Source of the DNA: Chondrosia reniformis
Lineage: Eukaryota; Porifera; Demospongiae; Chondrillida; Chondrillidae
DNA: 64,000 nt
NCBI GenBank assembly: GCA_947172415.1
Contig: OX359201.1
Span: 3,596,001-3,660,000, forward strand
Reading direction: 5' to 3'
Notes under the pieces: model-generated
Database searches by the model: none
What the model was told of the DNA's origin: nothing
Seen by the model: only the letters and a program-made list of their open reading frames with translations
Shown: positions 1 to 10,715 of the stretch, piece by piece
Numbering within the stretch: position 1 is the first letter of the stretch
How the letters are laid out: every line of letters starts with the position of its first letter
Program-made: the position numbers and the translations under genes

Positions 1-131
1 TGGTTGCATGTATTAATTGTATGTTCTAATTGTCTGTAGTAGTTGAACTGAATAGTTGTATGAACTAGTTGTATGTATTAGTTGTATGTAATAGTTGTGT
101 GTCTATGTCTATCTATGTATTTAACATGAGG
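1..131 (+). repeat. 13-bp minisatellite, forward orientation
   Basis: Start of the dominant satellite of the window. Diverged tandem copies of a 13-bp unit (tagttgtatgtac) are seen directly. The unit contains the palindromes ACTAGT and GTAC. The array is interrupted at about 132 by a Penelope-like element. Confidence 0.9.
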
Positions 132-1858
132 TCTTGACAAGGAATATGGATGAAAACAAAGCACAAGACCTTAAGTCGAGAGTCAAATGGTGTCTCAAAC
201 ACTCCAGGATACCCAAGCCTAACCTCACAAGGCAACAAATTAAAGCAGTTCAACGATTGAGACAAGACACAACCATCAAAATCATACCTGCAGATAAAAG
301 CAAAGCAACTGTGGTTCTGGATGCTGCTGAGTACTACAAAAAAATGGAGGAACTTCTAAAAGACAGTTCATATAAGAGAATCAAAAAAGACCCAACAGCC
401 AAAATTGTGAGGGAACTGTATCAGAAGTTAAAAGTTATTGAAGAAAATGGATTGATGGATGGACAAACCTGATTGAGGCTAGCACCACCGCATTGCCAAC
501 CCCCTCGGATTTATTGTTTTCCCAAAATACACAAAGAAAACGGAACTCTCAGACCAATAGTACCTTCGATTGGCTCCCCAACATATCAACTCTCCAAATC
601 ATTAACCAGAATTCTCTCCCCCTATCCGGTAAGACCACACATACTGTCCACAACTCTTCCCATTTCGTCCAACCACTTGCAGGTATCAAATTGGAAGGAG
701 AATGCAAGTTGATTAATTGTGACGTGCGTAATTTGTTTACAAAAGTCCCCATTCAAGAAGCTGTTTAGGTGGTCAATGACAGATTGCTGAATTACTTGAC
801 ACTCAGTGATAGGACTGACCTTCAACCTAGTGTCATAGTAGACCTCCTCAAAAAGTGCTTAACGACTACCTATTTTAAACTGGAAGATACCTTCTATGAG
901 CAAACAGAAGGAGCAGCCATGGGGTCCCCTTGTTACCTGTCATAGGTAACCTGTTTATAGAATTTTTTGAGGATCTTGCCATTAACACAAGTACTTTTCA
1001 ACCATATTTATGGCTACGGTATGTAGATGACACATTTATCATCTGGACCCATGGGGATAAATACCTGCATTCATTCGGGAACCATCTCAACTCCATAAAA
1101 CCATCTATCCCATTTACTATGGAGGAGGAATCAGAAGGATCAATGCCTTTTCTTGATGTCTCGGTTAGAAGGAGGGAACAACAATTAGAAACCAGTGTTT
1201 ACCGCAAAGCCACTCACACAGACAGCTACATACATTACGTATCCAACCACCACCCAGCTACCAAAATCAGTATCATCACTTGTCTGAAGAAAAGAGCTAT
1301 AAGTGTATGCAAAAGAGAATATTTTAAAGAAGAGTTACAACACCTCACGTCAACCTTCAGATTTAATGGATATCCTATGAGACTCATCAGGAAAGCATTA
1401 CACAAGAAAAAGAAGAGCAGTGACTGCTAAACAAACAAAAAGGAGGAGCTGACCTTTTGTCTTCGTTATATCAAGGCTTGAGTGAAACTTTACAGAGAAC
1501 CTGCCAACCATTGAATATCAGGATTGCCAACAAAGCTACGAACACCTTGAGATCAATCTTAACTAAAGTCAAGACACCCTTACACAGCTATCAGAAGACT
1601 GGTGTCATATACCAGATTCCCTGTAGTTGCGGTGAAGTATACATCGACGAGACAGGCAAAACCATCAATGAAAGAGTGAAGGAGCATAAGAGGTCCGTGT
1701 GTAGAATGGACACAAACAATTCAATAGCTGTTTATGTTATGAATACTTCACACGACATCGCATTGGACCAAGCTACCATCATAACCCAGGAGACCCACAG
1801 ACTAAAGAGAAAGATTAAAGAAGCCATGCTGATTCAGAAGACTCGATCCCTGTATTAA
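132..1858 (+). pseudogene. Penelope-like element, RT plus C-terminal GIY-YIG, decayed
   Basis: Remnant of a canonical PLE polyprotein: reverse transcriptase followed by a GIY-YIG endonuclease. It aligns with the better preserved copy at 59144-61210 over nearly its whole length. Pieces in order: the N-terminal RT region with ADKSKATVVLD (134-472); the PKIHKENGTLRPIV segment (about 508-560) in a second frame; motif A, NCDVRNLFTKVP (715-750), in a third frame; motif B, GAAMGSP (about 909-930); motif C, LRYVDDTF (about 1010-1035), inside 930-1430; and the endonuclease piece 1457-1858 with GVIYQIPC and VYIDETGKT. Frameshifts and stops near 472, 768, 930 and 1430 make it non-functional. In the nuclease the usual YxGET reads YIDET. 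The element lies inside the 13-bp minisatellite. Confidence 0.9.
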
Positions 1859-2019
1859 CATGGACTCAGGATTACATTTAGATCCAATTTCCAATTTCTG
1901 TCACCTTCCCTATTTAAACCTGCTTTGTAGTCATCTCCTCATTGCTGATGAAGACCTTCGGGTTGAAACGTTCAAATTTGATAAATTGTTTTGCTGAGAG
2001 TCATCTGAATCCCTTTACT
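1859..2019 (+). mobile_element. 3' tail of the first PLE
   Basis: Non-satellite DNA between the endonuclease stop and the return of the minisatellite at about 2020. It holds the hammerhead-like motif and ends near 2012. I take it as the element's untranslated tail or pseudo-LTR because its position and motif match the tail of the copy ending at about 61380. Confidence 0.65.
1938..1977 (+). ncRNA. Hammerhead-like motif in PLE tail
   Basis: CTGATGA at 1945-1951 and GAAAC at 1965-1969 bracket a short hairpin: GACC and GGTT pair around a TTCG loop. The palindrome ACGT follows GAA, so stem III has no loop and could only pair between two copies. Three base pairs of stem I are possible (TTG with CAA). 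One unpaired A lies between the core and stem II. Hammerhead motifs in PLE tails are established knowledge; activity here is not shown. Confidence 0.6.
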
Positions 2020-3993
2020 ATATATTTATATGTTTTAGATTACTGTGTATGTTTTAGTTATATGTACTATATGTCTGTACTTGTTGAATATCCTAGTTTT
2101 ATGTACTAGTTATGGGCTAGTTGTTTGTACTAATTGAATGTACTAGTTATATGTACTATTTGTATACACTAGTTACATGTGTAGTTGCAGGTGCTAGTTG
2201 TATGAACTAGTTGCATGGACTATTTATAAGTTCTAGTTACTTGTGTATGTTCTAGTTATATGTACTAGTTGTATGTTCTAGTTGTGTGTATTATTTGTAT
2301 GTACTAGTTGTATATACAGGTTGTATGTACTAGTTGTATATACAGGTTTTATGTACTAGGTGTATGTACTAGTTGTATGCACTGCATATGTTCTAGTTGT
2401 ATGTACTAGTTGTATGTACTATTTAAATGTTTTAGTTAAATGCGTATGTTCTTGTTCTATATGTGTGTCCTAGTGTTAAATACTACTTATATGTGCTACA
2501 TTTATGTACCAGTTGTTTGTACTAGTTGAATGTAATAGTTGTATGTACAAGTTGAATATACTAGTTGTCTGAAATAATAGTATGGACTAGTTGTATGTAC
2601 TAGTTGAACGTACCAGGTATATAAACTATATGTATAGATTTGTTCTATGTTAAAGTTATATGTACTTGTTATGTACGAGTTGTATGTACATAGTTGTATA
2701 CACTAGCAGTATGAACTGGTTGCATGTATTAATTGTATGTTCTAATTTTGTGTACTAGTTGTACGAACTAGTTGTATGTACTAGTTTAATGTACTAGTTG
2801 TGTGTACCAGTTGTAATTACTAGTTGTATGTACCAGTAGTATGTACTAGTTGTATGTACTAGTCGTATGTACTAGTTGTATGTACTAGTCGTATGTAATA
2901 GTTGTATGAACTAGTTGTATGTCTTAGTTGTATGAACTAGTTGTTGTACTAGTTGTATGTACTAGTTATATGAACGAGTTGTTAATATTAGTTGCATGTT
3001 CTAGTTGTGTGTATTAATTTTACGTACGAGTTGTATGTCCTAGTTTTATGTCCTATATGTATATATTGGTTGCAGGTACTAGTTTCATGTACTAGTTGTA
3101 CATACTAGTTGTAAGTACTAGTTGTATGTACTATTAATATGTTTTAGATAACTGTGTATGTTTTAGTTATATGTACTAGATGTATGTACTAATTGTAAGT
3201 TCTAGTTGTATATCCTAGTTATATGTACTAGTTATGTGCTAGTTGTTTGTACTAGTTGTATGTACTAGTTATATATACTATTTCTATGTACTAGTTACAT
3301 GTGTATGTTCTAGTTATATGTACAAGTTGTATAAACTAGTTTTATGTACTAGTTGTATGAACTACTTGTATATAGTAGTTGTATGTAATAGTTGTTTGTA
3401 CTAGTTGTGTACCAATTATATTTACCACTTGTATGAACTAGTAGTATGTACAATTTCTATGTACTAATTGTATGTACTAGTTGTATGAACTAGTTGTATG
3501 TATAAGTTGTATGTACTAGTTGTATGTACTAGTTGTATGTACTAGTTGTATGTACTAGTTGTATGTACTAGTTATATGTAAAAGTTATGTACAAGTTCTT
3601 TGTACTAGTTGCATGAACAAGTTGATAGTATTAGTTGTATATACTGGCTGTATGTGCTACGTTTATGTACTATTTGTTTGTACTAGTTTTATATACTTGT
3701 TGTGTGTTCTCGTTACCAGTTATATGTCCTAGTTGTAAGTCCTAGATATACGTTTTATCTGCTACTTACTAGTTGTATGTACTATTTGTATGTACTAGTT
3801 ATATGTACTACTTATATATACTAGTTATTTGTTCTAGTTGTATGTACTAGTTGTGTGTACAAGTTTTATGTACTAGTTGTATGAACTAGGAGTATGTACT
3901 AGTTGTATGTAATAGTTGTATATTTCAACTAGTTCAAGTAGTTGAATGTACTACTTGTATGTACTAATTGTATGTACTAGTTCTATGTACTAG
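2020..3993 (+). repeat. 13-bp minisatellite, forward orientation
   Basis: Long run of diverged tagttgtatgtac units. The purest stretch is near 3480-3570. No coding potential is seen. It ends where a LINE 3' fragment begins at about 3994. Confidence 0.93.
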
Positions 3994-4480
3994 TTGGCTG
4001 CTCATTGTGGAGGCTTGATGCCCCTGACCTCAAATCTCTAAATGTTTTATTTAACAAGGTTATCAGGCGAATCTGGAAGCTACCTTATAACTGCCATACA
4101 TCTATTGCCCACTCTGTTGGATTGACTGCCAGTATATATAACATCCTTTATTCTAGATTTAAGAAACTACTATCAATTGCATCTTCTCACCCATCTAGAC
4201 TTATCCGTTCTGTATTTCGGGACAGCTCTCAAGTTTGCAATACAAGCTTTGTAGGGTATAACTGTATGTATGGAAACTCGCATTGTAAATCCTATTCCAC
4301 TGATGATGTTGTTGTGAACTATCTAATTAGAGAAATCCAAGACACTCAAACTGTCATTCCTCACTTCAGTAAACATGAATTAGACATTATTCTGTCTTCA
4401 GTATCAACTATTTAACCATTTTCATCATTTTGCATTTGTCTCTGTTTTTTTGCACTTCACCGGTGTATTTCAAAAATAAT
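3994..4480 (+). pseudogene. 3' end of a non-LTR (LINE) reverse transcriptase
   Basis: An open frame at 4005-4415 codes a 136-residue C-terminal piece: LFNKVIRRIWKLPYNCHT, then SVGL and a basic, aromatic stretch. This resembles the region after the RT core in CR1/L2/Jockey-like LINEs, where a conserved R-IW-LP-TH pattern occurs. The RT catalytic motifs are absent, so this is a 5'-truncated copy, the usual outcome of incomplete target-primed reverse transcription. The tail (4416-4480) is AT-rich. The satellite changes orientation across this fragment: forward before it, reverse after it. Clade assignment is uncertain. Confidence 0.65.
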
Positions 4481-4484
4481 CAAA

Positions 4485-6460
4485 ATAATAACTAGTTCAT
4501 ACAACTAATACATACAAACAGAACATTCAAGCAATATGTTCAACTAGTACATACAACTAGTACTACCAACTTGTACATACAACCAATACATATCACTAGG
4601 ACATACACATATAACTAGTACATATAAATGGTACATATAACTAGTACAGATAAATAGTCCATATAACTAGTACATGCAACTAATACATTTAAATAGCACG
4701 TACAACCAGTACGTACAACTAGTATATACAACTAGTACATGCAACTGGTACATACAACTTGTACATGCAACTGGTACATACAACTAGTACAAACAACTGG
4801 TACATAAAACGAGTCTGTACAACTAGTACCCATAACTAGTTATAACTACTAGTACATATAATTAATACATATAACTAATCTATATAAGTAGTTCATACAA
4901 CTAATGCATACACCTACTACATACAGCTAGTACATAGAACTAGTACCTATAAGTAGTGATTACCGTTAGTACATTCAATTAGTACATATAACTATTACCT
5001 ATAACTAGTCCTTACCACTAGTACATTCAACTAGTATATATAACTAGTACCTATAACTAGTGATTACCATTAGTATATACAACTTGTACCTACACCTGTA
5101 ACATATAACTAGAATATACACATACAACTAGTACTTATATATAGTACATACAACTAATATACAGCAAGTAAATATAACTGCAATATACAATTAGTACATA
5201 ACAAGTACATACACTAGTACACACAACAAGTACATACAACTAGAACATAAAACAAGTACATTCAACTAGTACATATAACTACTAAATACAACAAGTACAT
5301 ATAACTAGTTCATTCAACTAGAACATATTAGTAGTACATATAGCTAGTTCATACAACTAGTAGGAATGACTAGTGCATATATACAACAAGTACATAACTA
5401 GTAGATTCAACATGAATGTAAAACTAGTTCGTACACCTAGCACATACAACTAGTACATATAACTTGTACCTATAACTAGTGATTGCAACTAGTACATGCA
5501 ATTAGTACATATAACTAGTACATACAACTAGTACATATTACTAGTACATACTACTAGTACATTCAACGAGTACATATAACTTGTAGCTATAACTAGTGAT
5601 TACAACTAGTACATGCAATTAGTAAATATAACTAGTACATACAACTAGTACATACTACTATTACATACTACTAGTACATTCAACGAGTACATATAACTAG
5701 AACATACAACTAGTACATATTACTAGTACATACTACTAGTACATTCAACGAGTATATACAAGTAGTGCATACAACTAGTACATAACTAGTACATTAAACT
5801 AGTACATACAATTAGTACATATAACCAGTATATACACTAGCACGCACAACCAGTTTATACAACTAGAACCTACAACTTGTATTTTAAATAAGAACTACAA
5901 CTAGTTCACACAAGTTGTACATACAACTAGTAATACAAGTAATACATAGAACTAGAGTATACAACTAGTCCATACAACTAGTACATACAACCTGTACTTA
6001 CCACTAATAAATAGAACTAATACATACAACTAGTCCGTACAACTAGAACATAGAAATATAACTAGTATATATAGATAGTACATACAACTAGTACATACAA
6101 TCAGTATACACTACTAGTACATACAACTAGTTCATCGAAATAGTTCATAAAACTTGTAAATGCAAAATGTACTTATAACTACTAAATTCAACTAGTACAA
6201 ACAACTAGTACATACAACTCGTAAATACAACTAGTACTTGCAATTAGTAAATATAACCAGCGCATACCACTAGTACATACAACGAGTACCTACAACTAGT
6301 ACAACCAGTTAGTAAATACATCTACTACATACAACTAGTAAATATAACTAGCACGCACAACTTGTACTTACAACTAGTACATACAACTAGTACATTCAAC
6401 TAGTTCTACAACTAGTGCATAGAACTAGTACATAGAACGATTCCATAACACTAGAACGTG
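4485..6460 (-). repeat. 13-bp minisatellite, reverse orientation
   Basis: Units now read gtacatacaacta on the plus strand, the complement of the block before 3994. A 117-bp higher-order duplication (nine units) is visible at about 5471-5700, marked by the tataactagtgatt landmark at 5471 and 5588. No genes are seen. Confidence 0.93.
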
Positions 6461-6483
6461 CCTAACCCTAACCCAAACCCTAG
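6461..6483 (+). repeat. Interstitial telomere-like tract at an array switch
   Basis: About four consecutive hexamer-like units read CCTAA, CCCTAA, CCCAAA, CCCTAG. This matches the complement of the animal telomere repeat TTAGGG with one or two changes. It lies exactly between reverse-oriented satellite (ending about 6460) and forward-oriented satellite (from about 6484). Confidence 0.7.
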
Positions 6484-8602
6484 TAGTATGTACTAGGTGT
6501 ATGTTCTAGATGAATGTACTGGTTGTACGTACTAGTCATATGTACTAGTTACATACTAGTTGTTGTTACTAGTTGTATCAACTAGTAATGTGAACTAGTT
6601 GCATGTTCTAATTGTATGTTCTAATTGTGTGTATTAGTTGTTCGAAATAGTTGTGTGTTCTAGTTATATGTACTACTGTGTGGACTAGTTATATGTCCTA
6701 GTTATGTACTAGTTGTATGCACTATTTCTATATACTAGTTATATGTGTATGATCTATTTACATTTGTATGTTCTAGTTATATGTATTAGTTGTATGTACT
6801 AGTTGTATGGACTTGTTGTATGTGCTAGTTGTATGTATTAGTTGTTTGAACTAGTTGTATGTACTATTTATGTGTTCTAGTTGCATATGTATGTTCTTTT
6901 TATAAGTAGTAGTTGTATGTTCTAGTTATATGCACTAGTTTCATGCATTAGTTGCATGTACTGGTTGTGTGAACTACGTATATGTACTCTTTTAATGTAC
7001 TACTTGTATGTACTATTGCTATGTACTAGTTGTGTGTACTAGTTATATGTTCTATTTATGTACTAGTTGTATGAACACGTTGTATGAATATATAGTTGTA
7101 TGTATTAGTTGTGTTTACTAGTTGTATGTACTAGTTGTATGTACAAGTTAAATGAAGTAGTTATGTACTAGTTCTATTTACTAGTTCTATGTACTAGTTT
7201 TATGAACTAGTTATATGTATTAGTTGTATGTATTAGTTTTATGTACAATTTGTAAGTACTAGTTGTAAGTTAAATTTCTATGTTCTAGTTATAAGTGTAT
7301 GTTCTTTTTAAAGGCACTAGTTGTATGTACTAGTCACATGTGTTAGTTGTATGTACTAGTTGTATGAACTAGTTCATGAACTTGTTGTATGTGCTAATTG
7401 TATGTTCTAATTTTGTGTATTAGTTGTACAAAGTAGTTGTATGAACAAGATATATGTACTACTTGGTGGACTAGTTATATGTCCCAGTTATGTACTAGTT
7501 GTATGTACTATTTCTATTTACTAGTTGGGTGTACTCGTTGTTTTCTCTAGTTATATGAACTAGTAATATGTACAATTTCTATGAACTAGATGCATATACT
7601 TTTTATGTATTAGTTCTTTGTACTAGTTGTATGTACTAGTGGTATGTACAAATTATATACAAGTTGTATGTACTAATTATATGAACAAGTTGTTAGTATT
7701 AGTTGTACATTCTAATTATATATACTAGTTGTATGAACTATTTATATGATTTAGTTGCCTGTGTATGTTGTAGTTATATGTACAAATTTTATGTACTATT
7801 TGATGTACTAGTTGTATGGACTAGTTGTAAGTACTAGTTGAATGTATTATCTGTTTGTACTAGTTGTATGTATCAGTTGTATGTACAAGTTGTGTGTACT
7901 AGTTTTATGTACAAGTTATGTACTAGTTGTATGTACTAGTTGTATGAACAAGTTGTTAGTATTAGTTGTATATTCTAGTTATATGTAATGGTTGTATGTA
8001 CAAGTTGTATGTACTAGTTGTAGGTACTATTTCTATGTACTAGTTGTATGTACTAGTTGTATGTACTAGTTTTATATACTAGTTTTATGTACTAGTGGTA
8101 AGTAATAGTTGTATTTACAAGTTGTATATACTTGTTGTATGAACTGGTAGTAAGGACTAGTTGCATGTACTGGTTGAATGTACTTGTTTAATGTACCAGT
8201 TGTATGTACTAGTTGTATGTACTAGTTGTAAGAACTAGTTCTCTTTACTAGTTGCAAGAACTAGCTGTATGTAGTAGTTGAATATACTAGTTGTATGAAC
8301 TAATTGTATGTACTTGTTGCATTTGATAGTTGTGTGAAATAATAGTAAGTACTATTTCTACGTAGTAGTTGTATGTACTGGTTGTTTGTACTACTTGGAT
8401 GTACAATTTCTATGTACTACTTATATATCTATGTTCTAGTAATATATACTAATCGTATGTCCTAGTTGAATATACCAAGTTTTATGTATTAGATGTAAGT
8501 ACTAGTTGAATGAAATTAGTAGTATGCACTATTTGTGTGTCCTAGTTGTATGTACTAGTTGTATGTACTAGTTGTATGTACAAGTTGAATGTAATAGTTT
8601 TT
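6484..8602 (+). repeat. 13-bp minisatellite, forward orientation
   Basis: Forward units throughout, with many single-base variants and short indels. It is interrupted at 8603 by an inverted pair of PLE tails. No genes are seen. Confidence 0.93.
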
Positions 8603-8905
8603 TATCTTTGGGATGGTACATCCTTCGACTTTTGAGCGTTTAAAAACGCAGTTGGTTTCTTTCAATTCTTGGTCAAACGTTTCGACCCTGGGGGTCTTCC
8701 TCAGTGACTGATGTACAATTTCTATGTACTACTTATATATCTATGTTCTAGTAATATATAATCAGTCACTGAGGAAGACCCCCAGGGTCGAAACGTTTGA
8801 CCAAGAATTGAAAGAAACCAACTGCGTTTTTAAACGCTCAAAAGTCGAAGGATGTACCATCCCAAAGATAAGTTCGACGCAGTTATAAGGAATCCTTATT
8901 CTATT
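8603..8905. mobile_element. Inverted pair of PLE tails with hammerhead-like motifs
   Basis: Arms 8603-8712 and 8761-8870 are perfect reverse complements (110 bp) around a 48-bp spacer of satellite sequence. Each arm carries CTGAGGA, a stem II of GACCC with GGGTC, and GAAAC followed by GTTT (right arm, plus strand, from 8768). The right side continues with aagttcgacgcagtt and aatccttatt, which recurs at 61344-61375, so these are tails of the same PLE family as the 58.8-61.4 kb copy. There is no coding sequence. Inverted tail arrangements are known for PLE insertions. Confidence 0.8.
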
Positions 8906-9905
8906 ATAATAGTTTTTTGTAATAGTTGCATGTACTAGTTGTATGTACTAGTTGTATGTACTAGTTGTGTGTACTCGTTTTTTCTCTAGTTATATGAACC
9001 AGTAGTATGTACTATTTCTATGAACTAGTTGTATGTACTAGTTTTCCGTACTAGTTCTTTGTACTATTTGTATGTACTAGTTGTAAATCCTAGTTGAATG
9101 TAATAGATGTACTTACTAGTGGTATATACTAGTTTTATGTAATATTTATATGTTCTAGTTACCTGTGTTTGTTTTAGTAATATCTACTAATGGTATGTAC
9201 TAATTAAATGTACTAGTTGTATGTACTAATTTGTATACCAGTTATATTAACTAGTTTTATGTACTAATTGTATGTACTATGTGTATGTACTATTTGTATA
9301 TACTAGTAATATTTACTACTTCTATGTTCTAGTTATATGTGAATGTTCTAGATATATGAACTAGTTGTATGTACCAATTGAATGTACTAGTTGTATGTAC
9401 TAGTTGTATATACAATTTGTATTTACTAGTTGTATGCACTAGTTGTATTTACTATGTGTATGTACTACTTGTATATACTAGTAATATTTACTACTTCTAT
9501 GTTCTAGTTATATGTGAATGTTCTAGATATATGAACTAGTTGTATGTACCAATTGAATGTACTAGTTATATGTACTAGTTGTATATACAAGTTGTATTTA
9601 CTAGTTGTATGTACTAGTTGTATGTACTATGTGTATGTACTACTTGTATATACTAGTAATATTTACTACTTCTATGTTCTAGTTAAATGTGAATGTTCTA
9701 GATATATGTGAATATCCTAGTGATATGTACTACTTGTATGGACTAGTTGTATGGACTAGTTGTATGTACTAGGTGTATGTAATAGTTGTATGTAATAGTT
9801 GAATATACTTGTTGTATGAGCTAGTAGTAAGGAGTAGTTGCATGTACTGGTTGAATGTATTAGTTTTATGTACCAGTTGCACGTACCAGTTGTATGTACT
9901 AGTTG
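8906..9905 (+). repeat. 13-bp minisatellite with a 175-bp higher-order repeat
   Basis: Forward units. A composite unit of 175 bp, marked by gtgtatgtacta, starts at 9281, 9456 and 9631, giving two full copies and a third ending near 9705. The copies are nearly identical, so the duplication is younger than the base array. Confidence 0.85.
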
Positions 9906-10200
9906 TATAACTAGTGTATAAAACTAGTACATACAACTAAGACATACAAATTGTACAACTTGATAGTACATTTAACATGAACATACACATATAACTAGTA
10001 TATATATATAGTACTTACAATTAGTACATAAAACTAGTACACACAACAATTATTTAACACTATTACATACAACCAGTACACACAACTAGTACATGCAACA
10101 AGTACACACATCTAGTACACACAACCAGTACACACAACCAGTACACACATCTAGTACACACTAAGTTCACACAACTACTACACACAACTAGTAAATAACT
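9906..10200 (-). repeat. 13-bp minisatellite, reverse orientation
   Basis: The orientation switches near 9905, where an ACTAGT-containing unit reads into its own complement with no inserted element. Many units here carry acac in place of atac. Confidence 0.85.
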
Positions 10201-10332
10201 TTTTTAAATACATAAATACAATAATATACAATAATATTTATATAATATAGATATATAGTAAGTAGTTAGTAATATAATATAACAGTTGGTTCTCTTTATT
10301 GAAGATTAGCTGGATTAGTTGCCTGAGTTTAG
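10201..10332. other. AT-rich spacer, no gene seen
   Basis: A/T-only words dominate 10201-10285 (tataatatagatatatag). A short unique stretch then leads into the coding fragment on the minus strand. Confidence 0.5.
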
Positions 10333-10711
10333 TTGTCCATGGGAACCCTGCCTTCTGCGCAGGCAAGGTCAATGGTGTCGCTGGACCATGGACATTCAGG
10401 GCAATGGCAGGCTGAGAGAGAGCCGCGCAAACACATGATTGCTGATCTCAGCAGCGAGACGTTGAGTCGACATCTTAGCCAATGCACCGTCTTTCCATAT
10501 GGCTTCCCATGTTTCTCCGCAATGCATGAAGCCAGCCTCTTGTACACCACTGTTGCCATTGTTCCCATGCCTTCTGCTGTTGTGAAGACCAGTGGTGAGA
10601 ACGATCCGTGCTCTACTTCTCTGATCCTCTCTTCATAAGTCCTCTTCTTTTCCATCTCCTGCTTTCGGTAGCACTGAGCTAGGGGTGTGTTGAGGTGGCT
10701 TTGCGCAAAGT
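10333..10711 (-). pseudogene. C-terminal fragment of an invertebrate retroelement-associated protein
   Basis: The minus-strand frame reads LNTPLAQCYRK, then REVEHGSFSPLVFTT, MGTMATVVYKRLAS, WLRCRLNVSLLRSAI and MCLRGS. I recognise this as a block repeated many times in cnidarian and sponge genomes, where similar sequence follows reverse-transcriptase-type coding regions; that link is from memory. No RT motif is present, so only the 3' part survives. The frame runs on into satellite on its N-terminal side (10712-10799), which is not part of the protein. The fragment is free of stops over about 125 codons. A catalytic role cannot be assigned. Confidence 0.5.
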
Positions 10712-10715
10712 AAAT

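Noticed and set aside
134..1858. Two separate genes instead of one PLE
   Set aside because: The pieces align in order to one continuous frame at 59144-61210.
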